Part shown: one piece after another, positions 54,149 to 62,667 of the stretch
Layout: each line of letters starts with the position of its first letter
How positions within the stretch are numbered: position 1 is the first letter of the stretch
NCBI RefSeq assembly: GCF_001942345.1
Contig: NZ_MKKI01000011.1
Coordinates: 369,328 to 433,327, forward strand
From: Corynebacterium sp. CNJ-954
GTDB lineage: Bacteria; Actinomycetota; Actinomycetes; Mycobacteriales; Mycobacteriaceae
Length of the DNA: 64,000 nucleotides
Direction of reading: 5' to 3'
Made by a program: the position numbers and the translations under genes
The notes under the pieces: model-generated
The model's input: only the letters and a program-made list of their open reading frames with translations
Database searches by the model: none
What the model was told of the DNA's origin: nothing

Positions 54149-54904
54149 TCACTGACCGAAGCGTCGCTCACGCACCGAGAAATCCCGCAGTGCACGGAGG
54201 AAGTCCAGCCGGCGGAACGCAGGCCAGTAGGTGTCGGTGAACCAGATCTCCGAGTACGCCGACTGCCACAGCAGGAATCCGGAGAGTCGCTGTTCACCGG
54301 ACGTCCTGATCACCAGGTCGGGATCCGGCTGCCCGGAGGTGTACAGGTGGTCGCCGATAGCGTCATCGGTGATGTGGGCGCTCATCTCCTCCGAGGGGAC
54401 GCCCTTACCCGCCAACTCGTCGACCAGCTTCTGGACACCGTCGACGATTTCCTGCCGTCCCCCGTACCCGACAGCGATGTTGACGTGTACACCGGAGTGC
54501 TCCGTTGTCCGCGCCTCGGCGCACCTCATACGCTCCCGGAGTTCATCGGGAATGAGGTCGAGCCGACCCATGACGTGCAGACGGAACCGCCCTTTGGCGG
54601 CGGCGAGTTCATCCGAGACGTCCCCGATGATGCGCATCAGCAGGTCGAGTTCCTCGGCACTGCGCCGCAGGTTCTCCGTACTGAGCAGGTAGACGGTGAC
54701 GGATTCGATGTCCTGCTCATCGCACCAGTCGACGACCTCGACGATCTTCTTCGCCCCCACACGGTGACCGTGGGAGACGTCGGTGAAGCCGTTCTCGCGG
54801 GCCCACCGTCGGTTTCCGTCGCACATGATGGCGACATGTTTGGGCCGACGGCGGCCCTTGAGTTCGCGCTGCAGTCGTCGCTCATAGAGCGAGTAGAGAA
54901 TCAC
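54149..54904 (-). CDS. uppS: short-chain Z-isoprenyl diphosphate synthase (cis-prenyltransferase)
   Basis: A 251-residue cis-prenyltransferase that adds IPP units in Z configuration. It shows the pyrophosphate-binding IMCDGNRRWARENG (D29), YLLSTENLRR, the NIAVGYGGRQEI strand-loop and the C-terminal DPDLVIRTSGEQRLSGFLLWQSAYSEIWFTD. Its place beside coaA and mca matches mycobacterial Rv1086, which makes Z,E-farnesyl diphosphate for decaprenyl phosphate, the carrier for arabinogalactan. The chain length here is thus probably short, by synteny. GTG 54904 overlaps the previous stop (GTGA). Confidence 0.92.
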   Translation of the reverse strand: MILYSLYERRLQRELKGRRRPKHVAIMCDGNRRWARENGFTDVSHGHRVGAKKIVEVVDWCDEQDIESVTVYLLSTENLRRSAEELDLLMRIIGDVSDELAAAKGRFRLHVMGRLDLIPDELRERMRCAEARTTEHSGVHVNIAVGYGGRQEIVDGVQKLVDELAGKGVPSEEMSAHITDDAIGDHLYTSGQPDPDLVIRTSGEQRLSGFLLWQSAYSEIWFTDTYWPAFRRLDFLRALRDFSVRERRFGQ

Positions 54905-55248
54905 CGCTGGTCGCCACCTGGATCTTCCGTACTGCTGTCTTGGTCACCGGCGTCCGCCGACGCGGTTGTGGCACCGGTGGCTTCTGCCTCGGCCATACGC
55001 CGGTCGATCGTGTCGATGTCGAAGGGGTCCAGACCGTGAGCCTCGGCGAAGTCACGTCGTTTATGCATCTTCCGCATCCGACGGTTGAAGAAGTACCCCA
55101 GTGCGAGGATGACGACGAGAAGTCCGATGATCACCAGCAGGCCGACAGGCGCGGCCTTTCCGAACTCCGGCCCCTGCGGGCCACGGTTGACCTGTTCCTG
55201 GGCCACCAGGGAAACAGTTGAGGTTAGGGACGGGGAAACCGTGATCAT
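54901..55248 (-). CDS. small single-span membrane protein between mca and uppS
   Basis: A 115-residue protein with an outside N-terminus, one strong membrane helix (VGLLVIIGLLVVILALGYFF), the basic stretch NRRMRKMHKRRDFAEAHGLDPFDIDTIDRRMAEAEA and an acidic Thr/Ala tail. The same small gene stands between mca and uppS in mycobacteria (Rv1083 position). ATG 55248 has TAGGCT ending 8 nt upstream. It overlaps uppS by 4 nt. The function is unknown; the conserved place suggests a link to mycothiol or polyprenol work. Confidence 0.83.
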   Translation of the reverse strand: MITVSPSLTSTVSLVAQEQVNRGPQGPEFGKAAPVGLLVIIGLLVVILALGYFFNRRMRKMHKRRDFAEAHGLDPFDIDTIDRRMAEAEATGATTASADAGDQDSSTEDPGGDQR

Positions 55249-55284
55249 GTCTTCAGAGCCTATCTAAGGTGGCGGCGGTCGGCC

Positions 55285-56193
55285 TCATTCGGGCACGACG
55301 CCGGCGAAAAGGTCGTCCTCGGGCAGGGACGTCTCCACTCTCGAGCGGGCGAGCTCGAACTCCTCCGTGGGCCAGACCTGCTGTTGCAGTCCGGTCGGCA
55401 CCGCGAAGAACGGCCCCTCCGGGTCGATCTGGGTCGCGTGGGCCCGCAGCGCGTCGTCACGCCGGTCGAACCACGGGGCGCAGTCCACACGGGTCGTGAC
55501 ACGCGGCATGATGTCGGGCATCCCCTTCCACCGGTCCAGCGCCACCGTCGCCCTGTCGTCGCCGGCGTCGAGACTGGCCTGCGCCAGCAGTTCGAACCGG
55601 CGTCGGATGAAACCGTGGGTGTAGTAGACTTTCTGCACTTCCCAGGGGCGGCCGATCTCCGGATGGTAGTCAGGATCTGCCGCGGTGTCGTAGGCCCGCA
55701 TGCTGACCGCATGGGTCTTGAGGTGGTCCGGGTGGGGGTAGCCACCGTTCTCGTCGTAGGTGATGATGACGTGCGGGCGGAAGTCACGGATCACCCTCGT
55801 GAGTTCGAGGGTGACTGCCTCGGTGTCCTCGAGGGCGAAGCACCCCTCAGGAAGAGGAGGAAGCGGATCACCCTCCGGCAACCCAGAGTCGACGTACCCG
55901 AGCCAGCGGTGGGAGACCCCCAGAATGTCGGCGGCCCGCGCCATCTCCTGGCGTCGGACGTCGTTCATGTTCTCCACGACGCCGGGGACGTCCATGTTCG
56001 GGTTGAGGATGCTGCCGCGTTCACCGCCCGTGCACGTCAACACCATGACGTCCGCACCTTCATCGGCGTAGCGCGCCATCGCCGCAGCACCCTTGCTGGA
56101 CTCGTCGTCCGGGTGCGCGTGAATGGCCAGGAGCCTCAACCCCTGCCTGGACCGCTGTCGGTCTGCGCTGTTGTGAAGAGCTCCATCGCTCAC
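55285..56193 (-). CDS. mca: mycothiol S-conjugate amidase
   Basis: Mca cuts mycothiol conjugates of toxins and drugs into a mercapturic acid, which is exported, and GlcN-inositol, which is recycled. The 302-residue protein has the zinc motif HAHPDDESSKG (H27, D30) and NGGYPHPDHLKTH, with the Mca-typical TCTGGERGSILNP and GYVDSGLPEGDP. GTG 56193 is favoured for GAAGGGG at good spacing and a family-like N-terminus; ATG 56238 would add 15 residues. Together with mshB at 5.4 kb it shows a working mycothiol system. Confidence 0.92.
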   Translation of the reverse strand: MSDGALHNSADRQRSRQGLRLLAIHAHPDDESSKGAAAMARYADEGADVMVLTCTGGERGSILNPNMDVPGVVENMNDVRRQEMARAADILGVSHRWLGYVDSGLPEGDPLPPLPEGCFALEDTEAVTLELTRVIRDFRPHVIITYDENGGYPHPDHLKTHAVSMRAYDTAADPDYHPEIGRPWEVQKVYYTHGFIRRRFELLAQASLDAGDDRATVALDRWKGMPDIMPRVTTRVDCAPWFDRRDDALRAHATQIDPEGPFFAVPTGLQQQVWPTEEFELARSRVETSLPEDDLFAGVVPE

Positions 56194-56300
56194 GTGTCGC
56201 ACCCCTTCGGTGTCGTCTGTACCGGTCAACTCTCCCATTCAACGCTCTTGACAGGGGTGCGTCCAATCCGTCCGGCTGGCTATTCACTGACGGCACCGCC

Positions 56301-56306
56301 TACGAT
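56301..56306 (+). promoter_or_regulatory. -10 box TACGAT of the DUF4307 gene
   Basis: TACGAT ends exactly 7 nt before ATG 56314, predicting a leaderless message divergent from mca. Confidence 0.6.
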
Positions 56307-56313
56307 CTGAGGA

Positions 56314-56748
56314 ATGAGCAAGGCGACCTACGGTTCCTCCCGTCAACAGGGCGTGAGCGGCAAGTTCATCGTCATCGGCATCGTGATCGTTCTGGTCGCC
56401 GCCGGCGTGTACGTGTTCTCACAGTTCCGCAACAGCACCAGTGGTGACGCCTCGGGCACCGCCACCGGTCATGAGGTCGTCGACGGAAGTACCCTGCGGA
56501 TGAACCTCGACATCACCCGCGACGACGTCGACAAGCCTGCGTACTGCATCGTGACCGCACTCGACGAGTCCCATGCCGAGATCGGTCGTCGCGAGGCCGT
56601 CGTCGCCGCCGGAGGCTCCGAGAGCACCCGTCTCACGGTGGACATCCCGACCAACAGTTCGCCCGTCGCCCCCGACGTCTACGGCTGTTCGACGGTCTTC
56701 CCCGACTACCTCGATGACACCCGGACCACCGGTGACGCGGAGGACTGA
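56314..56748 (+). CDS. DUF4307 membrane-anchored protein
   Basis: A 144-residue protein with a short cytoplasmic start, one membrane helix (FIVIGIVIVLVAAGVYVF) and an outside domain of about 105 residues. DUF4307 features are TLRMNLDITRDDVDKPAYCIVTALDESHAEIGRREAVV in pattern and a late Cys in VYGCSTVFPDYL, probably in a disulfide with the first. The gene between mca and greA matches the mycobacterial order (Rv1081c). The function is unknown. Confidence 0.85.
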   Translation: MSKATYGSSRQQGVSGKFIVIGIVIVLVAAGVYVFSQFRNSTSGDASGTATGHEVVDGSTLRMNLDITRDDVDKPAYCIVTALDESHAEIGRREAVVAAGGSESTRLTVDIPTNSSPVAPDVYGCSTVFPDYLDDTRTTGDAED

Positions 56749-56790
56749 CAGCGGTCACTGACCGGCGCATGGACGGGATGTCGGCGGTGA

Positions 56791-56896
56791 TACACTGTGC
56801 CCCGACAACTGTGTCGTGGGTACCCCCACGATCTTTCCGAACGACCTCAGTCCCTGTCAGACACTGTGGTCTACCTGCAGGAGGACGCGAACGCTC
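56791..56896 (+). promoter_or_regulatory. greA promoter and about 100-nt 5' leader
   Basis: TACACT at about 56791 is a likely -10 box, leaving a leader of about 100 nt before ATG 56897. The leader holds a hairpin of CGTGGG and CCCACG around 56815-56830, and AGGAGGA is the ribosome site. This is one of the few housekeeping genes here with a long leader. Confidence 0.45.
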
Positions 56897-57417
56897 ATGG
56901 CAGACAATCAGACGACCTGGCTCACCCAGGAATCCTTTGACCGGCTCAATGACGAGCTCAACGCGCTGAAGGCGAATCGTCCCGCTCTGGCCGCCGAGAT
57001 CAACGAGCGCCGTGAAGAGGGTGACCTCAAGGAGAACGGTGGTTACCACGCCGCCCGCGAGCAGCAGGGCCAGGAGGAGGCCCGGATCGCCTACCTCGAG
57101 GAGCTGTTGGACAGCGCCACCATCGGCGAGGCCCCGCAGGAGTCCGGCGTCGCTCTCGTCGGTTCCGTCGTGCACATCTACTACGACGGTGACGAGGACG
57201 ACAAGGAGACGTTCCTGATCGGGACCCGTGGCTGGAGTCCTCGAACCCGGACCTGGAGACCTATTCCACCGATGCTCCGCTGGGTGCCGCCCTGGTCGGC
57301 GCGAAGGAGGGCGAGACCCGGGAGTACAAGAGCCCGACGGGTGACACGATCTCCGTGACGCTGGTCAAGGCCGAGCCTTATGACCCGGACCGGGACGTCC
57401 CGCGCGCCGAGCAGTAG
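56897..57417 (+). pseudogene. greA: transcription elongation factor GreA, one-base frameshift
   Basis: GreA stimulates cleavage of backtracked RNA by RNA polymerase. The frame from ATG 56897 shows the coiled-coil domain with [48 protein letters not shown], whose acidic tip ([14 protein letters not shown]) is diagnostic, then reaches ETFLIGTR. One base missing at about 57229-57231 shifts it; the correct continuation reads [31 protein letters not shown] and ends at 57417, for 173 residues. Everything else is normal, so the break is probably a sequencing error. Confidence 0.88.
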
Positions 57418-57451
57418 CGCTTCCCGGCGCTCCCCGCCCCTGGCAGCAGAC

Positions 57452-57490
57452 AACCGCCCCACCGGAATGAATCCGGTGGGGCGGTTTTCT
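57452..57490 (+). terminator. Rho-independent terminator after greA
   Basis: AACCGCCCCACCGGA (57452-57466) and its perfect complement (57472-57486) form a 15-bp stem with a five-base loop, followed by TTCT. It should also end transcription of the convergent Bax-inhibitor gene. Confidence 0.9.
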
Positions 57491-57521
57491 GTGCCTCAAC
57501 GTGGGGCGTGAGCCCCCTGCG

Positions 57522-58403
57522 CTAGTCCTGGTTGAAGTAGGACAGAAGGCGCAGGATCTCGGTGTAGAGCCAGACCAGGGTGACGGCCAGGCCGAGGGCG
57601 ACGCCCCAGGCGTACCGGGAAGGAGCGCCGGCGCGGATGAGCTTGTCCGCCTGGTCGAAGTCAGCCAGGAAGCTCATGGCAGCCAGACCGATGCAGACGA
57701 GGGAGAAGATGATGGCGATCGGCCCGCCGTCCCGCAGCATCGTCTGCTCGCCGGTGAACATGGCGAAGACGAAGTTGCCCAGGACCAGGACCAGCACTCC
57801 GATCATAGCGCCGACGAGCATCTTGGTGAACTTCGGGGTGACCCGGATGGCACCGGTCTTGTAGACGACCAGCATGCCGGCGAAGACGCCGATGGTGCCG
57901 AGGACGGCCTGGAAGATCATCGCTCCGGCGTTTGCACCGCCGATTTCCACTCCCCCGGCGAAGATCCAGGTGAATCCGCCGACAAAGAGCCCCTCGAAAG
58001 CGGCGTACACCAGCGTGACAACGGGTGAGCCGAACTTCTTTCCGAAGGAGGAGACCAGGACGGCGATGAGGCCACCGATCGCACCGACGAAGGTCAGGCC
58101 CATCGCCGCGTTCGGGTTACTGGTGCCGACCATGAAGTTCACGGCTGCCAGGACGACGATGACGGCCAGGGTGATTCCGGTCTTCGTGACGACGTCGTCG
58201 ATGGTCATCGGCCGGTCGGATGCCTTGGTGGGGGCACCGTAGTTCGGGGACTGCTGGTAGGCCATCCCCTGCTGATCCTGCTGGCCCCACTGCTCGCCGG
58301 CGGACTGGTAGCCCTGCTGGTACGCGGCAGACGCGCCACGCTGGCCCTGCTGGGCGCCCTCCGCCTTCGTCAACGAACTCATAAAGGGGTTCGAGCTTCT
58401 CAC
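57522..58403 (-). CDS. Bax inhibitor-1/YccA family membrane protein
   Basis: A 293-residue protein. The start MRSSNPF is typical of actinobacterial members and supports GTG 58403, with GGAAGGA upstream. About 100 cytoplasmic residues, rich in Gln/Gly/Tyr (QQGYQSAGEQWGQQDQQGMAYQ-like), precede seven membrane helices. The last helices contain the conserved acidic pair region FDQADKLI. Bacterial homologues such as BsYetJ leak calcium in a pH-dependent way. The Gln-rich N-terminal part may be disordered. Confidence 0.9.
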   Translation of the reverse strand: MRSSNPFMSSLTKAEGAQQGQRGASAAYQQGYQSAGEQWGQQDQQGMAYQQSPNYGAPTKASDRPMTIDDVVTKTGITLAVIVVLAAVNFMVGTSNPNAAMGLTFVGAIGGLIAVLVSSFGKKFGSPVVTLVYAAFEGLFVGGFTWIFAGGVEIGGANAGAMIFQAVLGTIGVFAGMLVVYKTGAIRVTPKFTKMLVGAMIGVLVLVLGNFVFAMFTGEQTMLRDGGPIAIIFSLVCIGLAAMSFLADFDQADKLIRAGAPSRYAWGVALGLAVTLVWLYTEILRLLSYFNQD

Positions 58404-58590
58404 GACGTCATTGTCCTTCCGTCACTGTCGGTTTCTTGGGCCTCCCCTTCGTCCTTGACGGACAGAACGGGTGGGCGACGCGTCCGCGTGAACGCGGTTA
58501 CTCATGTACACCCTAACAACGTACGACGGGCCCGCCGTGTTCCCGTAGGCCCAATTACACAAACCAGGGACATACCGACCCCGTCTCGGA

Positions 58591-58596
58591 TAGTGT
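58591..58596 (+). promoter_or_regulatory. -10 box TAGTGT of the SSADH gene
   Basis: TAGTGT ends exactly 7 nt before ATG 58604. It is part of the 16-mer also found at 50175-50190. Confidence 0.6.
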
Positions 58597-58603
58597 GCTT
58601 CAC

Positions 58604-60187
58604 ATGACGAAAAAGACCCTGTCTCTCGGCCCCCTCCCCGATGCACTTGCATCAGAACTCCGGGCCTTGACCGTAAACGCAGCGACCGGAAGCATCGACA
58701 ACGGCGACCGCCTCGAGATCGAGGGGTCGTTCACCGGCGAGACCATCGGGTGGGTCGGCCGGGGCACCGAGGAGGACGTCGACGAGGCGTTCCGTCGTGC
58801 CCGTATCGCCCAGAAGCGCTGGGCCAAGGTCGATCCGAAGAAGCGCGGCAAGATCCTGCTGGCGTTCCACGACATTCTGCTGAAGAACCAGAAGCTGATG
58901 ATGGACATCATCCAGCTGGAGACCGGTAAGTCCCGCGACTCCGCCTACGAGGAAGTGATCCACTGTGCGATCACCGCCCGTTACTACGGCAACCAGACCC
59001 ACAAGATCCTCAAGGACAAGCACCGTGCCGGCGTGATGCCGGTCTTCACCAAGACCACGGAGCGCCACCTCCCCAAGGGAGTCATCGGCCAGATCAGCCC
59101 GTGGAACTACCCGTTGACACTGGCGTTGTCTGACGCCATGCCCGCACTGGCCGCCGGAAACGCCCTGGTGGCCAAGCCGGACTCGTCCACCCCTTTCTCC
59201 GCGCTGTACGCGTTCAAGCTCCTCTTCGAGGCCGGCATGCCCCGCGACATCGTCCAGCTGGTCACCGGCCCCGGCCGGGTCGTCGGCAATGCCATCGCCG
59301 AGCAGTGCGACCACCTGATGTTCACCGGCTCCACGGAGACCGGCAAGAAGCTCGGCGAGATCGCCGGACGTCGGCTCATCGGCTACTCCGCCGAACTCGG
59401 TGGTAAGAACCCGATGATCGTGACCGGGGACGCGGACGTCGACAAGATCATGCCGACGGTGCTGACCGGCTGCTTCTCCAACTCGGGGCAGCTGTGTGTG
59501 TCGATCGAGCGCATCTACGTCCACAAGGACAAGTACGACGACTTCGTCCCGAAATTCGCCCAGGCGACGAAGGACCTGAAGCTCGGCGCAGGTTTCGACT
59601 GGAACATCCAGATGGGTTCACTGATCGGTGCCAGCCAGATCTCGACCGTGGAGAAGATGGTCGATGACGCCGTGGACAAGGGGGCCACCCTGGTCGCCGG
59701 CGGCAAGGCCCGCCCGGATCTGGGGCCGTACTTCTACGAGCCGACGGTGTTCACCGACGTTCCCGAGGAGGCCGACCTCAAACGCGGCGAAGTCTTCGGA
59801 CCAGTGGTCTACGTCGAGAAGGTCGATTCCCACGACGAGGCCGTCGAGAAAGCCAATGACACCGACTACGGTCTGAACTCCGCCGTGTTCGGCCCCTCGA
59901 AGACCGCCACCGGCATCGCCGAGCGCCTGTTCTCCGGGACCGTCAACATCAATGACGGCTATGCCGCGGCATTCGCCTCGGTGGACAACGAGATGGGCGG
60001 TACCCGCGAGTCCGGTCAGGGCCGTCGCCAGGGCACCTACGGTCTGCTGAAGTACACCGAGACCCAGAACGTCACTGACGAGCGGGTACTGCCGATCCGT
60101 GGTCCGGAGTTCCTGAAGCCCCGTGCCTACGCCACCGTCATGACGGTGCTGTTGCGTGCCGGCAAGACCTTCAAGATCCTGAAGTAG
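58604..60187 (+). CDS. gabD: succinate-semialdehyde dehydrogenase (NADP+) / aldehyde dehydrogenase
   Basis: A 527-residue member of the aldehyde dehydrogenase superfamily. It has GQISPWNYPLTLAL, FTGSTETGKKLGEIA for the nucleotide, the base Glu in AELGGKNPMIV, and the catalytic Cys in FSNSGQLCVSIER. The RDSAYEEV and VFTKTTERHLPKG stretches resemble mycobacterial GabD2-type enzymes that oxidise succinic semialdehyde to succinate, but other aldehydes are possible. ATG 58604 is the leaderless-type start. No GABA transaminase gene is nearby. Confidence 0.88.
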   Translation: MTKKTLSLGPLPDALASELRALTVNAATGSIDNGDRLEIEGSFTGETIGWVGRGTEEDVDEAFRRARIAQKRWAKVDPKKRGKILLAFHDILLKNQKLMMDIIQLETGKSRDSAYEEVIHCAITARYYGNQTHKILKDKHRAGVMPVFTKTTERHLPKGVIGQISPWNYPLTLALSDAMPALAAGNALVAKPDSSTPFSALYAFKLLFEAGMPRDIVQLVTGPGRVVGNAIAEQCDHLMFTGSTETGKKLGEIAGRRLIGYSAELGGKNPMIVTGDADVDKIMPTVLTGCFSNSGQLCVSIERIYVHKDKYDDFVPKFAQATKDLKLGAGFDWNIQMGSLIGASQISTVEKMVDDAVDKGATLVAGGKARPDLGPYFYEPTVFTDVPEEADLKRGEVFGPVVYVEKVDSHDEAVEKANDTDYGLNSAVFGPSKTATGIAERLFSGTVNINDGYAAAFASVDNEMGGTRESGQGRRQGTYGLLKYTETQNVTDERVLPIRGPEFLKPRAYATVMTVLLRAGKTFKILK

Positions 60188-60203
60188 GTCACCGACGGCC
60201 GGG

Positions 60204-60887
60204 TCAGCCGCGGACCGGGCGGACGGACACCTCTTCGATGATCGACTCGTCGGTCGTGTCCACCGCCAGGCGGACTGCCGCTGCCACCGAGGACGGTGCC
60301 ACGTACAGTGAACCGTCGTAGTCGGTGTTTCCCTTTCCCTCCTGCAGGGCCACCTGCATATCAGTGTCGACACGTCCTGGATGGACCGAACTGACCCGGA
60401 CCCGCCCCCGTTCCTCCTCCCGCAGTGCATCCGTCAGCGCCCGGAGAGCGAACTTCGTCCCTGAGTACGGCGCCTGCCCCACTCCGGACCGGTAGCCGGA
60501 CCCGGAGTTGATGGCCACCACAGTCCCACGTGCCTCACGCAGCGCGGGGAGCAGGAGCCGGGTCAGTTCAGCCACACCGAAGACATTGACTGCGAACATC
60601 TTCTGCCACTGCTCCCACTCCATGTCCTCGATGGTCGACTCCCCCGCCAGGCCGGCGGAATGCACGAGGACATCGAGCCGTTCCAGGGCGTCCGGCTCTG
60701 TCTCCTTCAACGTCGCGACGGCCTCGCTGATGGAACGCGGGTCACTCAGGTCGATATCTGCACTGGACCAGGAGATCACCCGGTGAGTACGGGCAAGGTC
60801 CTCGACCACAGCCGCCCCGATTCCCCGGGATCCCCCGGTAACGAGTGCCAGCGGTGCGTCCTGTCCATGATCTGTCATAGTGTCCAT
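60204..60887 (-). CDS. short-chain dehydrogenase/reductase
   Basis: A 227-residue classical SDR. It has the NAD(P) loop VTGGSRGIGAAV, the structural NSAG-like VHSAGLAG, and the active-site Ser in NSGSGYRSG and Tyr-x-x-x-Lys in YSGTKFA, then HPGRVDTDM. The substrate is unknown; the protein is shorter than many SDRs. ATG 60887 has TACGCT 6 nt upstream. It is convergent with the SSADH gene. Confidence 0.87.
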   Translation of the reverse strand: MDTMTDHGQDAPLALVTGGSRGIGAAVVEDLARTHRVISWSSADIDLSDPRSISEAVATLKETEPDALERLDVLVHSAGLAGESTIEDMEWEQWQKMFAVNVFGVAELTRLLLPALREARGTVVAINSGSGYRSGVGQAPYSGTKFALRALTDALREEERGRVRVSSVHPGRVDTDMQVALQEGKGNTDYDGSLYVAPSSVAAAVRLAVDTTDESIIEEVSVRPVRG

Positions 60888-60986
60888 GCCCCGAGCGTAG
60901 CCGCCCTTCCGTATGCTCGGAGGTAGCCGGGGCTGACCTGCTCCGCGAGCACGCCATGAGGTTACGTACCGCGAAAGGACACCGTC

Positions 60987-61247
60987 ATGTTCGGAACCGC
61001 ACTCACCACCCTGATTCTCGGCGCGATCTCGGGGGCCGGCGCCTGGTTCGCCTGGGACCAGAACCGCAAGGGACTCTCCGTCGCACTGACCGTACTCACC
61101 CTGATCTTCGCCGTGATCGCGATCTCCACCGCGTTCGCGGGGGCCGTGGCGGTCGTCGTGAAGCTGCTGCCGATCCTGCTGATCATCCTGGTGGCGTGGC
61201 TCGGCTTCAAGCAGCTGCAGAACAAGTCCTCCAAGCCGCGGGCCTGA
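60987..61247 (+). CDS. small two-span membrane protein
   Basis: An 86-residue hydrophobic protein. A first helix (GTALTTLILGAISGAGAWFAW) leads to a short polar loop DQNRKG, and a long hydrophobic stretch that may be two helices ends in a basic tail KQLQNKSSKPRA. GAAAGGA at good spacing supports ATG 60987, and a hairpin follows at 61264, so it looks like a complete single-gene unit. The function is unknown. Confidence 0.75.
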   Translation: MFGTALTTLILGAISGAGAWFAWDQNRKGLSVALTVLTLIFAVIAISTAFAGAVAVVVKLLPILLIILVAWLGFKQLQNKSSKPRA

Positions 61248-61263
61248 GTTGTCCCCGACGGGT

Positions 61264-61290
61264 CCGGGCCGTGCAGCTCGCACGGCCCGG
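61264..61290. terminator. Hairpin after the small membrane-protein gene
   Basis: CCGGGCCGTGC and GCACGGCCCGG form a perfect 11-bp stem with loop AGCTC, followed by a T-containing stretch. It lies between convergent genes. Confidence 0.8.
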
Positions 61291-61296
61291 GCCCGT

Positions 61297-62604
61297 CTAT
61301 CTTGTCTTCCCTGCCTTCCGCATGGCGCGCCACCTGTTGGTCAGGAAGGCACCGAAAGCGACACCGGTACCGATACTCACGCACGTCGTGACCGCCGTCG
61401 TGAAGTGCTCCGCCCCAGACTCTCCTCCCATGACCTGGAGAATCCCGGTGACCACGGCGATACCGGGTAGCAGCGCTCCAGTCACCCCCATCAGTGCGAA
61501 GACCTGGTCGGGGTACCCGGTCCGTACAGCCATCACCACGGCCACTGCACCCAGTACCGTGGCCGCACCAGCTGCCGCCCATACCGCTGAGGCTCCCACG
61601 ACCAGAATCAGGAACTGGTTGACCGTGCCGGTAACTACACCGATGGTCATCGCCGGGACCGCCAGACGGACCCATCCCCCGTTCGCGAAAGCATTGGCCA
61701 GTGCTCCCAGTGCCGAGAAGACCAGCGCGAGATACCACGGCAGTCCGGGAACCTCGCTGATCAGCGGGTGGTCCATGTCCAGCATTTCACCGAGCGCGAA
61801 CACGTAGACACCGCTGATACTGATGCCGAACGCGGTCACGACCACACTTCCCGCCCGTGTCACCGCTGACAGGTAGTCGCCGTCGATGACATCCGACATC
61901 GCCCCGATGATCTGGGGCAACGGCAACAGAAGGAGCCAGTTCACCGCGATCGCGGCGGCAGCAGCAACGGGATCAAGGACGTCGACGAGTACCAGGACAG
62001 TGGCGAGCGTCCCCGCAACGGCGCTCTTGATGACGGCCGCGAACAACTCAGGCAGTCTGAACGTCGTCAGCAACTGTCCGCAGAAGGCGGTGAGCAGCTG
62101 CACCACCGCCGCCGCCACCCAGGACTGCCACCCCACCCCGAGTTGCATGGAGATCACGAACGCCAGCATCATCGTACCTCCTGCGACCGCCCACCACGGG
62201 GTGCTGATGGCCCTGAGCCTGGCCACCTGCGCGCGCAACGCGCCGATGTCACCGGAGACAGCCCCCTGCTGCTCCCCGGCGGGGGCCGCGATCTCCTCGG
62301 CAAGACGGTGCAGGCGCCAGGACCGGGTGCAGTCGATCAGATCCAGTGCTTTCGCCGTCGTGGTGACCGTCACAGTACCGCTGTCCGGCAGAGATGCCTC
62401 GACGATGACGACGCGCCCGACCGTGGTGAATCCGAAACCAGCCAGCCCCTGTGCGTCCGCACATTCGGCCAGGGTGTCCCCGACGCGCCATCCGGGTTGG
62501 CCGGACTCGAGGAAACCGCAGGCAAGATCGGCGAGGAGACCCAGGCGGTCACGGATCTCCTTGGCACCGAGCCAGTAGTCCGGTTCAGGTCGGGTGTTGT
62601 CCAT
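61297..62604 (-). CDS. ThrE-type threonine/serine exporter family protein
   Basis: A 435-residue protein with the ThrE layout: a cytoplasmic N-terminal domain of about 130 residues (LADLACGFLESGQPGWRVGDTLAECADAQGL and a beta-rich part), then about ten membrane helices from PF06738-like (AGGTMMLAFVISMQLGVGW) into PF12821-like. ThrE of C. glutamicum exports threonine and serine by proton exchange. Sequence alone does not tell whether this is true ThrE or a paralogue. ATG 62604 has TAAGCT 8 nt upstream. Confidence 0.85.
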   Translation of the reverse strand: MDNTRPEPDYWLGAKEIRDRLGLLADLACGFLESGQPGWRVGDTLAECADAQGLAGFGFTTVGRVVIVEASLPDSGTVTVTTTAKALDLIDCTRSWRLHRLAEEIAAPAGEQQGAVSGDIGALRAQVARLRAISTPWWAVAGGTMMLAFVISMQLGVGWQSWVAAAVVQLLTAFCGQLLTTFRLPELFAAVIKSAVAGTLATVLVLVDVLDPVAAAAAIAVNWLLLLPLPQIIGAMSDVIDGDYLSAVTRAGSVVVTAFGISISGVYVFALGEMLDMDHPLISEVPGLPWYLALVFSALGALANAFANGGWVRLAVPAMTIGVVTGTVNQFLILVVGASAVWAAAGAATVLGAVAVVMAVRTGYPDQVFALMGVTGALLPGIAVVTGILQVMGGESGAEHFTTAVTTCVSIGTGVAFGAFLTNRWRAMRKAGKTR

Positions 62605-62667
62605 GTCTCTGAAGCTTAGGGCACCTTGGCGGGAATACCGCCTCCGTTATCCCACTGGTCACGGAGA

